Part shown: in pieces, positions 1 to 7,342 of the stretch | How the letters are laid out: every line of letters begins with the position of its first letter | Numbering within the stretch: position 1 is the stretch's first letter | DNA from: Pseudonocardiales bacterium | GTDB lineage: Bacteria > Actinomycetota > Actinomycetes > Mycobacteriales > Pseudonocardiaceae | Length of the DNA: 34,509 bases | Direction: 5' to 3' | NCBI GenBank assembly: GCA_019247305.1 | Contig: JAFAPC010000038.1 | Span: 1 to 34,509 of the forward strand | Made by a program: the position numbers and the translations under genes | Notes under the pieces: generated by a model | Told to the model about the DNA's origin: nothing | Seen by the model: only the letters and a program-made list of their open reading frames with translations | Databases searched by the model: none

Positions 1-619
1 CCATCTGCTGGCCGTAGCTCTGCATGACCCCGATGACGTGGAAAGTCCGCTTATTGATCTGCACTGTCTGACCCAGCGCCTGGGCGGGACCACCGAAGAG
101 GGTGTTCGCGGCACTGGGGCCTAGGACGACCACCCGGGCGGCCTCGCGGGCTTGGGCGGCGTCGAAGAAGGACCCCGCTTGCACGTCCCGGTTGTTCGCC
201 ACGGCCCAGTTTTCCGTGGAGCCAACGATAGCCCCGGGGAGAAATGTGGTGGTATTAGTTTCGATTGGTATTGTGCCCGGTGTGGTGCCCGCTGCTGCGT
301 TCGCGCCCGGTGGTGTGCCGGTGACCACCGGGGTGACGGTGGCCACGTCGGGGGCGTCGAGCAGCGCGTCGGCGTCGGCGTCGGTTAGCGGCAGCGCGGG
401 CGAGCCCCCGGGGACGGTAAGGGGCTGCGCCACGATCGTCACCAGGTTGGCGTACGGTTCGATGCGCGCATTGATCGAGTTCCGTACCCCTTGACCGCAA
501 GCGAAGAGCACGATCACCGCGGAGACTCCGATGATGAGACCGAGCATCGTCAGCCCGGAACGCAGCCGGTGGGCGCGCAACCCGCGGAGCGCGATGAGTA
601 ACGCTTCTTGCAGATTCAT
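1..619 (-). CDS. ABC transporter permease, MacB/FtsX type (partial, 5' part only)
   Basis: The reading frame runs from an ATG at 619 to the window edge without a stop, giving about 206 N-terminal residues; the C-terminal membrane segments lie outside. The protein opens with MNLQEALLIALRGLRAHRLR, followed by a hydrophobic helix (SGLTMLGLIIGVSAVIVLFA), which is the characteristic start of MacB/FtsX-family permeases: one N-terminal membrane helix followed by a large extracytoplasmic (periplasmic core) domain. The rest of the visible part is that extracytoplasmic domain, with a Gly/Ala/Thr-rich stretch in the middle and a VVVLGPSAANTLFG segment typical of the core. Such permeases work with a LolD-like ATPase to export or extract substrates or drive envelope processes; the substrate cannot be told. 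An AAAGGT Shine-Dalgarno sits about 8 nt before the ATG. The partner ATPase is not in the window, so whether it lies beyond the left edge is unknown. Confidence 0.85.
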   Translation of the reverse strand, partial: MNLQEALLIALRGLRAHRLRSGLTMLGLIIGVSAVIVLFACGQGVRNSINARIEPYANLVTIVAQPLTVPGGSPALPLTDADADALLDAPDVATVTPVVTGTPPGANAAAGTTPGTIPIETNTTTFLPGAIVGSTENWAVANNRDVQAGSFFDAAQAREAARVVVLGPSAANTLFGGPAQALGQTVQINKRTFHVIGVMQSYGQQM

Positions 620-918
620 ATAGCGACCTTTGCCCGATTCTGCGGCGCCTCACTGCTTATTGAGGATACCTCTCGACATACCCAATGGTCGACGGTGAGA
701 CACGAGGGATCAGTGGGTTCCCAGTTATCATCACGATGCGTCAATCGCCGCTACCGTTCGTGCTGCGCGCGACACTCGGTGGAAAATTTCGTCATACCAG
801 TATCGGCGCCTCGGCTTTACCCCACCGTGAAAAAACGGCTTTAAGTCAGATTTGTCTATATTTGTCGCGTTCGCCGGGGTCCGGTTCGGTTCTGGCCCGG
901 GCTTATCGCGTCGCCGGC
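620..918. other. Intergenic region of 299 bp without a gene
   Basis: I see no convincing coding sequence here; the short frames crossing it lack ribosome sites and run into neighbours. It is noticeably richer in A+T than its surroundings, especially 780-870. It holds the candidate permease promoter, two ATTTGTC heptamers exactly 10 bp apart (850-856 and 860-866), and a direct repeat GCTTATCGC at 901-909 and 918-926 that straddles the crtB stop codon. No clear intrinsic terminator for crtB is visible. Confidence 0.6.
663..692 (-). promoter_or_regulatory. Candidate promoter of the ABC permease gene
   Basis: On the minus strand a TCGACC hexamer (687-692) is followed after 18 bp by TATCCT (663-668), about 44 bp before the permease ATG at 619. 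This resembles the actinobacterial housekeeping TTGACN / TANNNT pattern with one mismatch in the -35. The element lies in the most AT-rich gap of the window. Prediction by eye only. Confidence 0.3.
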
Positions 919-1863
919 TTATCGCATCGCACGCGCCAGCAGCGCCCGGCTCAGGCCCGGCAACGCGACGGCGAGCCGACGCTGCGGTGGCACTGCCACC
1001 CGACGGGCCAGGACGTGGTAGCCGGCCGCCTCAATCTCGTCCAGGATGCCGCTGTACAAGCGGAACGCGGTGGCCACGCAGTCCCGTGACACCGGGGCGA
1101 GCATCGGGATCCCCGGCTCCGCCCTCCGGTAGATCGCCCGGGTGCGCGCCACCAAATAGGCCAGCGCGCGGCGCACCCGTGGATCAGGCCGTCCGGTGTG
1201 GCGACACCATCCCAGCAGCGCGCGGTCCACCCCGAACGAAGCCAGCTCGTCAGTGGGCAGGTACACCCGTCCGCGATCGAGGTCTTCCCCGACGTCGCGG
1301 AGGAAATTGGTGATCTGGAAGGCGACACCCAGCGCGGCGGCGTGCGGCTCAGCCCGCTCCCGGGGGACCACAGTGCCCAGTACCGGCAGCACCTGCAGCC
1401 CGATCACCGCCGCCGAACCGTGCACATAGCGGCCCAGCTCGTCAAAGGTCCGATAACCGGCCACGCCGCCCTGGTCCACCGGTCGGTCCATCCGCATCGA
1501 GGCCAGGAAATCCGCGAAGTGCTGCGGATCGATCTGGTAGCGAACCGCCGTGTGCACCGGCGCTGCCAGCACCGGGTGGTCCGAGTGGCTGTGCGCCAGT
1601 CCCTCGTGCAGCTGCTGCGTCAGGGCGTCCAGCTCGGCGAGGCGTTGCGGCCACGGCCGAGTGTCAGCGAGGTCATCAACGATCTCGTCGGCATAGCGGG
1701 CCAGCCCATACAGGGCATGGATCGCCGGCCGTCGCCTGGGGGGCAGCAGCCGGGTCGCCAAGAAATAGGTGCGCCCGTGCGCCGCGTTGAGGTCCCGGCA
1801 TCGCAGGTAGGAGGCTCGCAGCGCGGGATCGGTGATGCCCGCAGCATCCAGCTCACGACTCAT
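919..1863 (-). CDS. crtB: Phytoene/squalene synthase family protein (CrtB)
   Basis: This 314-residue protein belongs to the trans-isoprenyl diphosphate synthases that condense two prenyl diphosphates head to head, here most likely two geranylgeranyl diphosphates into phytoene, the first committed carotenoid step. Both Mg-diphosphate-binding Asp clusters are present: DEIVDD at residues 59-64 and the signature [16 protein letters not shown] around residues 188-203 (D190, D194). Length and motif spacing are normal for bacterial CrtB. The start chosen is the ATG at 1863, which overlaps the upstream mannosyltransferase stop as ATGA, implying translational coupling; a longer in-frame extension to 2211 would lie inside that gene and is not believed. 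It is the third gene of crtI-mptA-like-crtB. A hopanoid/squalene role (HpnC/D) is an alternative, but the adjacent crtI favours phytoene synthase. Confidence 0.92.
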   Translation of the reverse strand: MSRELDAAGITDPALRASYLRCRDLNAAHGRTYFLATRLLPPRRRPAIHALYGLARYADEIVDDLADTRPWPQRLAELDALTQQLHEGLAHSHSDHPVLAAPVHTAVRYQIDPQHFADFLASMRMDRPVDQGGVAGYRTFDELGRYVHGSAAVIGLQVLPVLGTVVPRERAEPHAAALGVAFQITNFLRDVGEDLDRGRVYLPTDELASFGVDRALLGWCRHTGRPDPRVRRALAYLVARTRAIYRRAEPGIPMLAPVSRDCVATAFRLYSGILDEIEAAGYHVLARRVAVPPQRRLAVALPGLSRALLARAMR

Positions 1864-3383
1864 TGCGGGGCTACTGGCGCCGGATCGATGACGGGGGTGC
1901 GCCTGCGCAGGCCCAGCGGATCGCGGCGCAGCAGGGCGGTGGCCGTGAGCAGCGAGACCGTTGCTACGCCAAGCTGGTAGGGCCATGACCTCAGCGCATC
2001 TTCCCCGGTGGGATAGGTGCACAGCACCAGCCAGGTGGACCCGGCTATGACCCAGGCCAGCGAGCGTTGTGGCCAGGCCAGCGCAGCGCCCAGGACCAGC
2101 GCCCAGGTGAAGTACCAGGGCAGTGTGGCCGGCGCCAGCAGCGCTGCCCACAGCAGCGTGAACGCTGCGTGGCGAAGCGCCTGCGGCCCGCCGTCTGCGG
2201 CCAGCCACCACTGCCGGGCGAAGACGGCCAGGAAGACCCCGGATCCCAGGAGCCGGCAGACCGTGATGAACGGGCGCTCGCTCACGTCATCGAACGGCGA
2301 GATCAGCGCGTGCGCGAGTTTTCCAGCGGCGGTGGGCAGCGACATCCAGTTGACGATCAGCGACGGTGTGTCCAGGGCCGGGATCCAGCCCAGGCCGACG
2401 CTAGAGGCCACCGTGATTGCGGTGAACACGGTGCCGAATACCGCCAGGCTGCCGGCGCTGGCCCGCAGCAGCCGCGCGCCCCGGCTACCGGGCAGGTGAG
2501 CGGCCCAGACCCAGACCAAAAACGGCAGCGCGATCCCGGCTGAGGCCTTCACCGCCATCGCCATGGTGACCAGCACAATCCCGGCGGCGTGCCGGCGCAC
2601 CAGCACCAGCAGAGTGCCCGCCGCCAGGAGACCGATCATGAGTAGGTCGTTGTGCGGTCCACCGACCAGATGCACCACGGTCACCGGGTTGGCAATCACC
2701 AGCCAGAGCGCCACTGTGCGGTCGCCGCCGAGCTGATCGGCCAGCCGAGGCAGCGCGACGATGAGCAGCGCCATGCCGCTTAGCAGCACCAGTCGCATGC
2801 CGGTCACACCTAGGATTAGGTCCTCGCCGGCCAATCGGTTCACCATCTTGGCGATGAGAATGAACAGCGGGCCATAGGGCGCTGGGGTGGTTTGCCATAA
2901 ATCGTGCACATTGTCCGCGATAGCTCCCGGCGGCAGCTCCGAGGGCCCTACCTGGTACGGATCCAGCCCGCGCACGGCAAGTGCACCCTGCGCCAGGTAG
3001 CTGTAAACGTCCCGGGTGAACAGCGGCGGCGAGGGCAGTACGGGTGCGGTCCACACCGCAGCGGCGAGGCGCACCTGCCGCACGGTCGCGGTGCCGCTCA
3101 GGACGTCGCGCCCCAGGCGTACCCAGGCCCACACGAGCATCCCGACGCCGACGTAGAGCGCCACGGTGGCCAGGTCATGCCCGTGCCCGTAGCGGATCCA
3201 GGACAGCGGACCCCCAGTGATCAGCGGATCGGTGATGAGGATGCCGCCGGCCCCGACCGCTGCGGTGGCCAGGAGCACTGAACCGGCCAATCCGAGCAGC
3301 ACCGTGCCCGACAGCAGGCGATTCGGGCGCAGTCGGTCGAGCAGCAGCACGGGCTGCACCGGCGTCCTGCTAGGAGAGGACAC
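1860..3383 (-). CDS. MptA-like polyprenol-phosphomannose alpha-1,6-mannosyltransferase (GT-C)
   Basis: A 507-residue integral membrane protein with many hydrophobic helices and an early extracytoplasmic loop with acidic residues ([19 protein letters not shown], about residues 120-140), a pattern typical of GT-C glycosyltransferases that use polyprenyl-phosphate mannose. Further GT-C-like features are PYGPLF and [13 protein letters not shown]. The family includes MptA and MptB, which build the alpha-1,6-mannan backbone of lipomannan/lipoarabinomannan in mycobacteria and corynebacteria. I favour the MptA branch because in M. tuberculosis mptA (Rv2174) sits beside a prenyl synthase gene and a MetF-like gene (Rv2172c), and here it lies between crt genes with metF next door. 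Start is a GTG at 3383, only 7 bp after the crtI stop, with no obvious Shine-Dalgarno; the end overlaps crtB by 4 bp. Acceptor and linkage are inferred, not seen. Confidence 0.8.
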   Translation of the reverse strand: MSSPSRTPVQPVLLLDRLRPNRLLSGTVLLGLAGSVLLATAAVGAGGILITDPLITGGPLSWIRYGHGHDLATVALYVGVGMLVWAWVRLGRDVLSGTATVRQVRLAAAVWTAPVLPSPPLFTRDVYSYLAQGALAVRGLDPYQVGPSELPPGAIADNVHDLWQTTPAPYGPLFILIAKMVNRLAGEDLILGVTGMRLVLLSGMALLIVALPRLADQLGGDRTVALWLVIANPVTVVHLVGGPHNDLLMIGLLAAGTLLVLVRRHAAGIVLVTMAMAVKASAGIALPFLVWVWAAHLPGSRGARLLRASAGSLAVFGTVFTAITVASSVGLGWIPALDTPSLIVNWMSLPTAAGKLAHALISPFDDVSERPFITVCRLLGSGVFLAVFARQWWLAADGGPQALRHAAFTLLWAALLAPATLPWYFTWALVLGAALAWPQRSLAWVIAGSTWLVLCTYPTGEDALRSWPYQLGVATVSLLTATALLRRDPLGLRRRTPVIDPAPVAPQ

Positions 3384-3390
3384 TGATGGT

Positions 3391-4923
3391 TCAGCCGCTC
3401 ATCGCAGTGCGTCGGCGGGCACCGGTGGCGGTGATCCGGGCAGCGGCGAGCTTGCCGGAGATGATCGCGGTGGGGACGCCGACCCCGGGCGTGGTGCCGC
3501 ATCCGGCAAGCACCACGTTGGTCCGCCCAGCCACCAGGTTCGCTGGGCGCAGCGGCCCGGTCTGGGCGAAGGTGTGTGCTGCGGAGAACGGGGTGCCGAC
3601 GGCCAGCCCCTGGGCCGCCCAGTCCGCAGGGGTGACCAGGTGCTCAACCTCGACGGCCTCGCCCAGGTCGGCCAGTCCCCGCTGCTCCAGCGTGCTGACC
3701 AGCTCATCGCGGTACGCCGATCCGAGGGTGGCCCAGTCCAGCGGCGCGGTGTGCAGGTTGGGGCACGGCGCGAGGACGTAGAGCAGCTCACGCTCAGCAG
3801 GTGCCAGGTTCGGCTCGGTGGCAGTGGGACGGGTGACGAGCAGCGACGGGTCAGTCATGAGCTGTCCGCGGTCGATGATCTCCTCGAAGGTGCGCTGCCA
3901 CGCCTCGCCGAAGAGGATCGTGTGATGCGCCAGCCCGGCCCAGCCTGCTCCGGTGCCGGCCCGGACGCCGGCGTGCAGGATCACCGCCGAGGGCGACCAG
4001 CGCAGTGGCACCAGCCGCCGCGGGGCCCGGCCGAGCAACCGGTACACCACCGGTAGGTCGGGTGTGAGCACCACCGCATCGGCGCCTATCCGTTCGCCCT
4101 GCGCCGTGTGCACGGCCGTGATGCGGTCCCCGGCCTGCTCCAGAGCGGTCACCGTCGTGTGGTAACGAATGTCGGCGCCTGCGTCGGAGGCGGCGTCGGC
4201 CAGCGCCTGGGGCAGCGCCCGCATTCCCCCGCGGGGGAACCAGACCCCGGCGACCGTGTCCATGTAGGCGATCACCGCGTACGCGCCGAGGGCGCGCTGC
4301 GGGGGCACTCCGGCGTAAAGCGCCTGAAACGAGAAGATCCGTTGTAGCCGCTCATCGTGCAGGAAGCGGCCGATCTGCGTGCTCAGCCGGCCGAAGCCGC
4401 CCAGCGCCGCGAGCACAGCCAGGTCGCGGCGGGCATCCCGGCCGGCCACCAGGTCCAGCGGGGAGTCGAAGTTGCCGCCGATGAACCGCCCGATCTCGAT
4501 CTGGTACAGCCGGGTCAGCCAGTGCCGCAGCCGCCGGTAGCCGCGCGCTTCCGCGGGGCCGGCCACCGCGTGGATGTGCGCCTCCATCGCGTCGGCGTCG
4601 GTGTGCACGTCGATCACTGACCCGTCGGCGAAGCGGGCCCGGTAGGCGGGGTGCAGCGCCACGAGATCCAGCCGTGCGGCCAGTGAGTCACCCACTGCGG
4701 CCAGTGCCTCGTCGATCAGCTCTGGCATGGTGAGCACGGTGGGGCCGGTGTCGAGGCGGTAGCCGGCGAGATCCATCCGGCCGGCCCGACCGCCCGGGTG
4801 GGGCTGGGCTTCGAGGACGGTGACGTGCCGACCGGATCCAAGCAGGTGCAGTGCCGCGGACAGCCCGGCTAGCCCGGCGCCGACGATGACGACGTGGTCG
4901 GTAGGTCCCGGCACGGTGCGCAT
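3391..4923 (-). CDS. crtI: Phytoene desaturase (CrtI family)
   Basis: A 510-residue flavoprotein that introduces double bonds into phytoene to give coloured carotenes. The N terminus has the FAD-binding Rossmann motif VVIVGAGLAGLSAALHL (about residues 12-28) followed by the LEAQPHPGGRAG segment, and the C terminus has the family signature LAGCGTTPGVGVPTAIISGK, matching bacterial-type desaturases. A GGMRALPQALADA motif in the middle is also typical of CrtI. Full length for the family. The start at 4923 is an ATG with no Shine-Dalgarno but with TAACGT 6 nt upstream, suggesting leaderless mRNA. It is the first gene of the operon with the mannosyltransferase and crtB and is divergent from metF. 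The number of desaturation steps cannot be read from sequence. Confidence 0.93.
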   Translation of the reverse strand: MRTVPGPTDHVVIVGAGLAGLSAALHLLGSGRHVTVLEAQPHPGGRAGRMDLAGYRLDTGPTVLTMPELIDEALAAVGDSLAARLDLVALHPAYRARFADGSVIDVHTDADAMEAHIHAVAGPAEARGYRRLRHWLTRLYQIEIGRFIGGNFDSPLDLVAGRDARRDLAVLAALGGFGRLSTQIGRFLHDERLQRIFSFQALYAGVPPQRALGAYAVIAYMDTVAGVWFPRGGMRALPQALADAASDAGADIRYHTTVTALEQAGDRITAVHTAQGERIGADAVVLTPDLPVVYRLLGRAPRRLVPLRWSPSAVILHAGVRAGTGAGWAGLAHHTILFGEAWQRTFEEIIDRGQLMTDPSLLVTRPTATEPNLAPAERELLYVLAPCPNLHTAPLDWATLGSAYRDELVSTLEQRGLADLGEAVEVEHLVTPADWAAQGLAVGTPFSAAHTFAQTGPLRPANLVAGRTNVVLAGCGTTPGVGVPTAIISGKLAAARITATGARRRTAMSG

Positions 4924-4929
4924 GGGTGC

Positions 4930-4935
4930 ACGTTA
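4930..4935 (-). promoter_or_regulatory. -10 element of crtI (leaderless type)
   Basis: On the minus strand TAACGT ends exactly 6 nt before the crtI ATG. A TANNNT hexamer at this distance puts transcription start on or next to the A of the start codon, the usual arrangement of leaderless actinobacterial genes. No clear -35 is seen. Confidence 0.5.
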
Positions 4936-5068
4936 CGCGTGGTCTCGTGCGCGAACTCTGTAGGTGGCGTGCGTACATACCGGTGCCGGGCCCACTCCGG
5001 CGAGCGCGGCACCGAGGTACTGAGGGTGCTCCACGGTAATTTGTTGCATCCTTTTTGCGAGCACGACC

Positions 5069-5074
5069 TAGGGT
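5069..5074 (+). promoter_or_regulatory. -10 element of metF (leaderless type)
   Basis: TAGGGT lies 6 nt before the metF ATG at 5081, the same spacing as for crtI on the other strand. The overlapping AGGGTGG could instead be read as a poor Shine-Dalgarno, so leaderless initiation is likely but not certain. No consensus -35 was found. Confidence 0.45.
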
Positions 5075-5080
5075 GGCTGT

Positions 5081-5992
5081 ATGACGGCGGTCATCGACCG
5101 GCTCGGCGGTGGCCGCCCGGTCTTTTCAGTGGAGTTCTTCCCGCCCCGCGACGACGTCGGGGAGCGCCAGCTGTGGCAAGCGGTGCGTGACTTTGAGCCG
5201 CTGAACCCGGCCTTTGTCTCGGTCACCTATGGTGCCGGGGGCTCCAGCCGGGACCGGACGGTGCGGATCACCGGACGGATTGCGCAGCAGACCACGATGG
5301 TTCCCATGGCGCACCTCACCGCGGTGAACCACTCGGTGGCCGAACTGCGACAAGTAGTCAGCAGCTACGCGCAGGCCGGGATTCGCAACGTGCTGGCGCT
5401 GCGCGGTGATCCACCGGGTGACCCGCTCGGGGAGTGGGTGGCGCACCCGCAGGGGGTCCGCTACGCCGCAGAGCTGGTTCGCCTCATTCGCTCGCTTGGC
5501 CACTTCTGCATCGGCGTGGCCGCCTTCCCCGAGTGCCATCCCCGCTCGCCGGACGCCGAATCCGACGTCCGATACCTGGTGGCCAAGTTGCGAGCTGGTG
5601 CCCAGTTCGCGATCACCCAGATGTTCTTCCGCGCCGAGGATTACCTGCGGCTGCGGGACCAAGTCGCTGCGGCAGGCGCGGACATGGCGGCGGTGCCGAT
5701 CCTGCCGGGGGTGATGCCCATCACCACCGTGCGCGGCGTACAGAAGATGGCTGAGCTGTCCGGCTGCACGATTCCTCAGACGGTGCGCGACCGGTTGACT
5801 GCGGTGGATGATGATCCCGCCGCGGTGCGCCAGGTCGGGGTGGACGTCGCCAGCGAGCTGTCGCAGCGGCTGCTCGCCGAAGGCGCGCCGGGGCTGCACT
5901 TCTATACGCTCAACCGATCCGGCTCTACTCAGGCCGTGCTGGCCCGGCTGGGCATGGCGCCGGAACGTCCAGCTACGGCCGTCGCCCGCTGA
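5081..5992 (+). CDS. metF: 5,10-methylenetetrahydrofolate reductase (MetF-like)
   Basis: A 303-residue TIM-barrel reductase that converts 5,10-methylene-THF to 5-methyl-THF, the methyl donor for methionine synthesis, in the cytosol. Seen in the sequence: the N-terminal FSVEFFPPRDD motif (around residues 15-25) containing the catalytic-type Glu, the VSVTYGAGGSSRDRT motif (46-60), NVLALRGDPPGD (108-119) and FAITQMFFRAEDY (178-190), all hallmarks of MTHFR. In M. tuberculosis the syntenic Rv2172c is an unusual MTHFR, and by position this gene may be its orthologue. It is divergent from crtI across 157 bp and convergent with the acetyltransferase gene (19 bp between stops). ATG at 5081 is preceded by a leaderless-type -10. 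Confidence 0.93.
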   Translation: MTAVIDRLGGGRPVFSVEFFPPRDDVGERQLWQAVRDFEPLNPAFVSVTYGAGGSSRDRTVRITGRIAQQTTMVPMAHLTAVNHSVAELRQVVSSYAQAGIRNVLALRGDPPGDPLGEWVAHPQGVRYAAELVRLIRSLGHFCIGVAAFPECHPRSPDAESDVRYLVAKLRAGAQFAITQMFFRAEDYLRLRDQVAAAGADMAAVPILPGVMPITTVRGVQKMAELSGCTIPQTVRDRLTAVDDDPAAVRQVGVDVASELSQRLLAEGAPGLHFYTLNRSGSTQAVLARLGMAPERPATAVAR

Positions 5993-6011
5993 TCAATGCG
6001 GTGGTGACTCT

Positions 6012-6599
6012 TCACATACCTAAGCGCTGACCTGTGTACGACAGCGGCAGGGTGCGGCCCAACACGGCGAACTCTCGGGAGTCTCCGGTGAAGTGGTAGT
6101 GCCGCAGCAGATCGGTGAACCCAAGCCGCCGGTAGAGCCGCCACGCTCTGGTGGGGCCCTCGGGCGTGGACAGCAGCGCGCGCGGAGCATCCACGCGAGA
6201 CAAAAGCTCGACGAGTAGCGCTTTGCCGATGCCCCTGCCTTGCGCGCTCGGGTGCACATGCAGTTCGGTGAGCTCGAAGTAGTCGGCGAGCTCGCGTTGT
6301 ACCGCCGCGGGATTGACCAGCATGAGTCCGCGGTGGACCTCGTCGTACCACCACTGGCCAGGTGCACCCCGGTATCCGTAGCCGACACCCACCAAGGCGT
6401 CGGCGTCGAAGGCAGCCATGCATACCCAGCCGGCCCGCCGCATGTGCTCCAGCCACATTGGGCCGCGATGGCGCTCGGTGCCCGGTGGATAACGCATCGC
6501 CGTGACATAGACCCGCAGTGCCTCGTCAAGCCGGACGCGCAACTGCGCGGCCGTCAGCTCGGTCAGCCGTGCTGGCTCGAGGGTGGGCATTGCGGTCAC
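6012..6599 (-). CDS. GNAT-family N-acetyltransferase
   Basis: A 195-residue protein with the GNAT fold: a central beta-strand region ending in LTELHVHPSAQGRGIGKALL (about residues 110-130), containing the acetyl-CoA pyrophosphate-binding Q-x-x-G-x-G/A motif (QGRGIG). The C-terminal motif WRLYRRLGFTDLLRHYHF is also typical. The substrate is unknown. In mycobacteria the gene order Rv2170 (a GNAT) near Rv2172c (MTHFR) and Rv2174 (mptA) is similar, so this is probably the Rv2170 counterpart; that is inferred from synteny and remembered N-terminal similarity. The start is a GTG at 6599 with a strong GGGAGGT 7 nt upstream; its first bases overlap the stop of a 27-codon ORF (GTGA), which implies coupled translation. 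An ATG four codons in (6590) is the weaker alternative. Confidence 0.85.
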   Translation of the reverse strand: MTAMPTLEPARLTELTAAQLRVRLDEALRVYVTAMRYPPGTERHRGPMWLEHMRRAGWVCMAAFDADALVGVGYGYRGAPGQWWYDEVHRGLMLVNPAAVQRELADYFELTELHVHPSAQGRGIGKALLVELLSRVDAPRALLSTPEGPTRAWRLYRRLGFTDLLRHYHFTGDSREFAVLGRTLPLSYTGQRLGM

Positions 6600-6679
6600 C
6601 GTTGACCTCCCGTATCGGCCCCCACATCGGCTGACGTCACACCGATGCGGGTGGCGTGACGGGAGCGCATGTCTTTCAT
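6596..6679 (-). CDS. Small ORF (27 aa) coupled to the acetyltransferase gene
   Basis: Too short for normal gene calling. An ATG at 6679 preceded by GAGGAG at 7 nt spacing opens a 27-codon frame starting MKDMRSRHATRIGVTSADVG and ending in GGQR. Its TGA overlaps the GTG start of the acetyltransferase (GTGA), so the two would be co-translated. The peptide is basic at its N terminus (five Arg/Lys and a His in the first 11 residues), has no Cys or Trp and no membrane helix. It has no run of a single amino acid that would suggest an attenuator. I do not recognise the product; it could be a real microprotein or a leader whose translation opens the downstream start. The Shine-Dalgarno and stop/start overlap are seen directly; function is unknown. 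Confidence 0.55.
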   Translation of the reverse strand: MKDMRSRHATRIGVTSADVGADTGGQR

Positions 6680-6726
6680 GAGACCACTCCTCGACGTCGG
6701 CCTGCCGCGCTAGCCGGGATTGCTAC

Positions 6727-6757
6727 TTGACGGACCTGCGTCTAGGTGAGCTACTCT
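6727..6757 (+). promoter_or_regulatory. Candidate promoter of the HEPN-MDMPI operon
   Basis: TTGACG (6727-6732) matches the actinobacterial -35; TACTCT (6752-6757, 19 bp spacer) or GCTACT (6750-6755, 17 bp spacer) can serve as -10. The LexA box begins 10-12 bp downstream, a position where bound repressor would block initiation. Confidence 0.5.
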
Positions 6758-6766
6758 CTACACGTA

Positions 6767-6782
6767 TCGAACGTATGTTCGA
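6767..6782. promoter_or_regulatory. LexA binding site (SOS box), perfect palindrome
   Basis: TCGAACGTATGTTCGA has perfect TCGAAC / GTTCGA arms with a 4-bp spacer, the known mycobacterial-type LexA consensus. It sits between a TTGACG-type promoter and the HEPN-like gene and just before an in-frame ATG at 6785. It predicts DNA-damage induction of the two downstream genes. Confidence 0.85.
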
Positions 6783-6895
6783 ACATGGACTCGGCGGTGG
6801 GGCGGGGGAAGCGCACCGCCGCCGAGCTCCGCCGGCTTCCCCACGGCGGAGTCAACCGATGTCGCCCATCACGACTGCCGATCCAGGAGGCCAAC

Positions 6896-7342
6896 GTGGC
6901 CGCTGTTGCTGCGCTCACCCCAGCCGTTGTGCCGCGGTATGACAGCCCGAAGCACCACAGACCGAGTCACTGTGTGACGAACGTACGTATCCTCCTCGAC
7001 CAGGCCCGGCGGACGCTACTCGACGCCGAGTACGCCGCGCGTCCCCTCGATCGATACGCCCAGGCGGACCGCGCAGCGTTGCGCGCGGCAGCGGCCGTTC
7101 TGGCAGCGCGGGCCCGGCCGCGCAACCGCGCTCGGCCGACCAGCGCTTGGGCGCTACTCGCCACGCTTGGGCCGGACTTCGCGGAATGGTCAAGACTTTT
7201 TGCCGCCACGTCGGCCACCCGCGCAGCCGCCGAGGCCGGTGCGCGTCACCTGGTGACTGAGCGCGACGCCGACAACCTCGTCCGCCGGGCCGGCGAGTTC
7301 CTCACTTTCGCGGCCCACGCGGTGGCAAGGAGTTCCCGATGA
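6896..7342 (+). CDS. SAV_6107-family HEPN-like protein, predicted SOS-controlled
   Basis: A predicted 148-residue, mostly alpha-helical, Ala/Arg-rich protein. The core from VRILLDQARRTLLDAEYAAR through LDRYAQADRAALRAAAAVLA to AGEFLTFAAHAVARS resembles the actinobacterial SAV_6107 HEPN family, whose members often lie near metF in other genomes. HEPN folds include RNases and nucleotide-binding partners, but the canonical R-x4-6-H RNase motif is not evident, so enzymatic activity should not be assumed. Start: GTG at 6896 with AGGAGG 5 nt upstream is preferred; an in-frame ATG at 6785, directly after the SOS box, would add 37 low-complexity residues. The stop overlaps the next gene's ATG (ATGA). 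The SOS box upstream suggests a role in the response to DNA damage; this is inference. Confidence 0.7.
   Translation: MAAVAALTPAVVPRYDSPKHHRPSHCVTNVRILLDQARRTLLDAEYAARPLDRYAQADRAALRAAAAVLAARARPRNRARPTSAWALLATLGPDFAEWSRLFAATSATRAAAEAGARHLVTERDADNLVRRAGEFLTFAAHAVARSSR

Noticed and set aside
850..866. ATTTGTC pair 10 bp apart as a regulator site
   Set aside because: Only two 7-mers in an AT-rich gap; no third copy or known consensus, so listed only in the intergenic entry.
1864..2211. N-terminal extension of crtB to 430 residues
   Set aside because: The extra residues lie within the mannosyltransferase gene, are not CrtB-like, and the ATGA overlap start gives the normal length.
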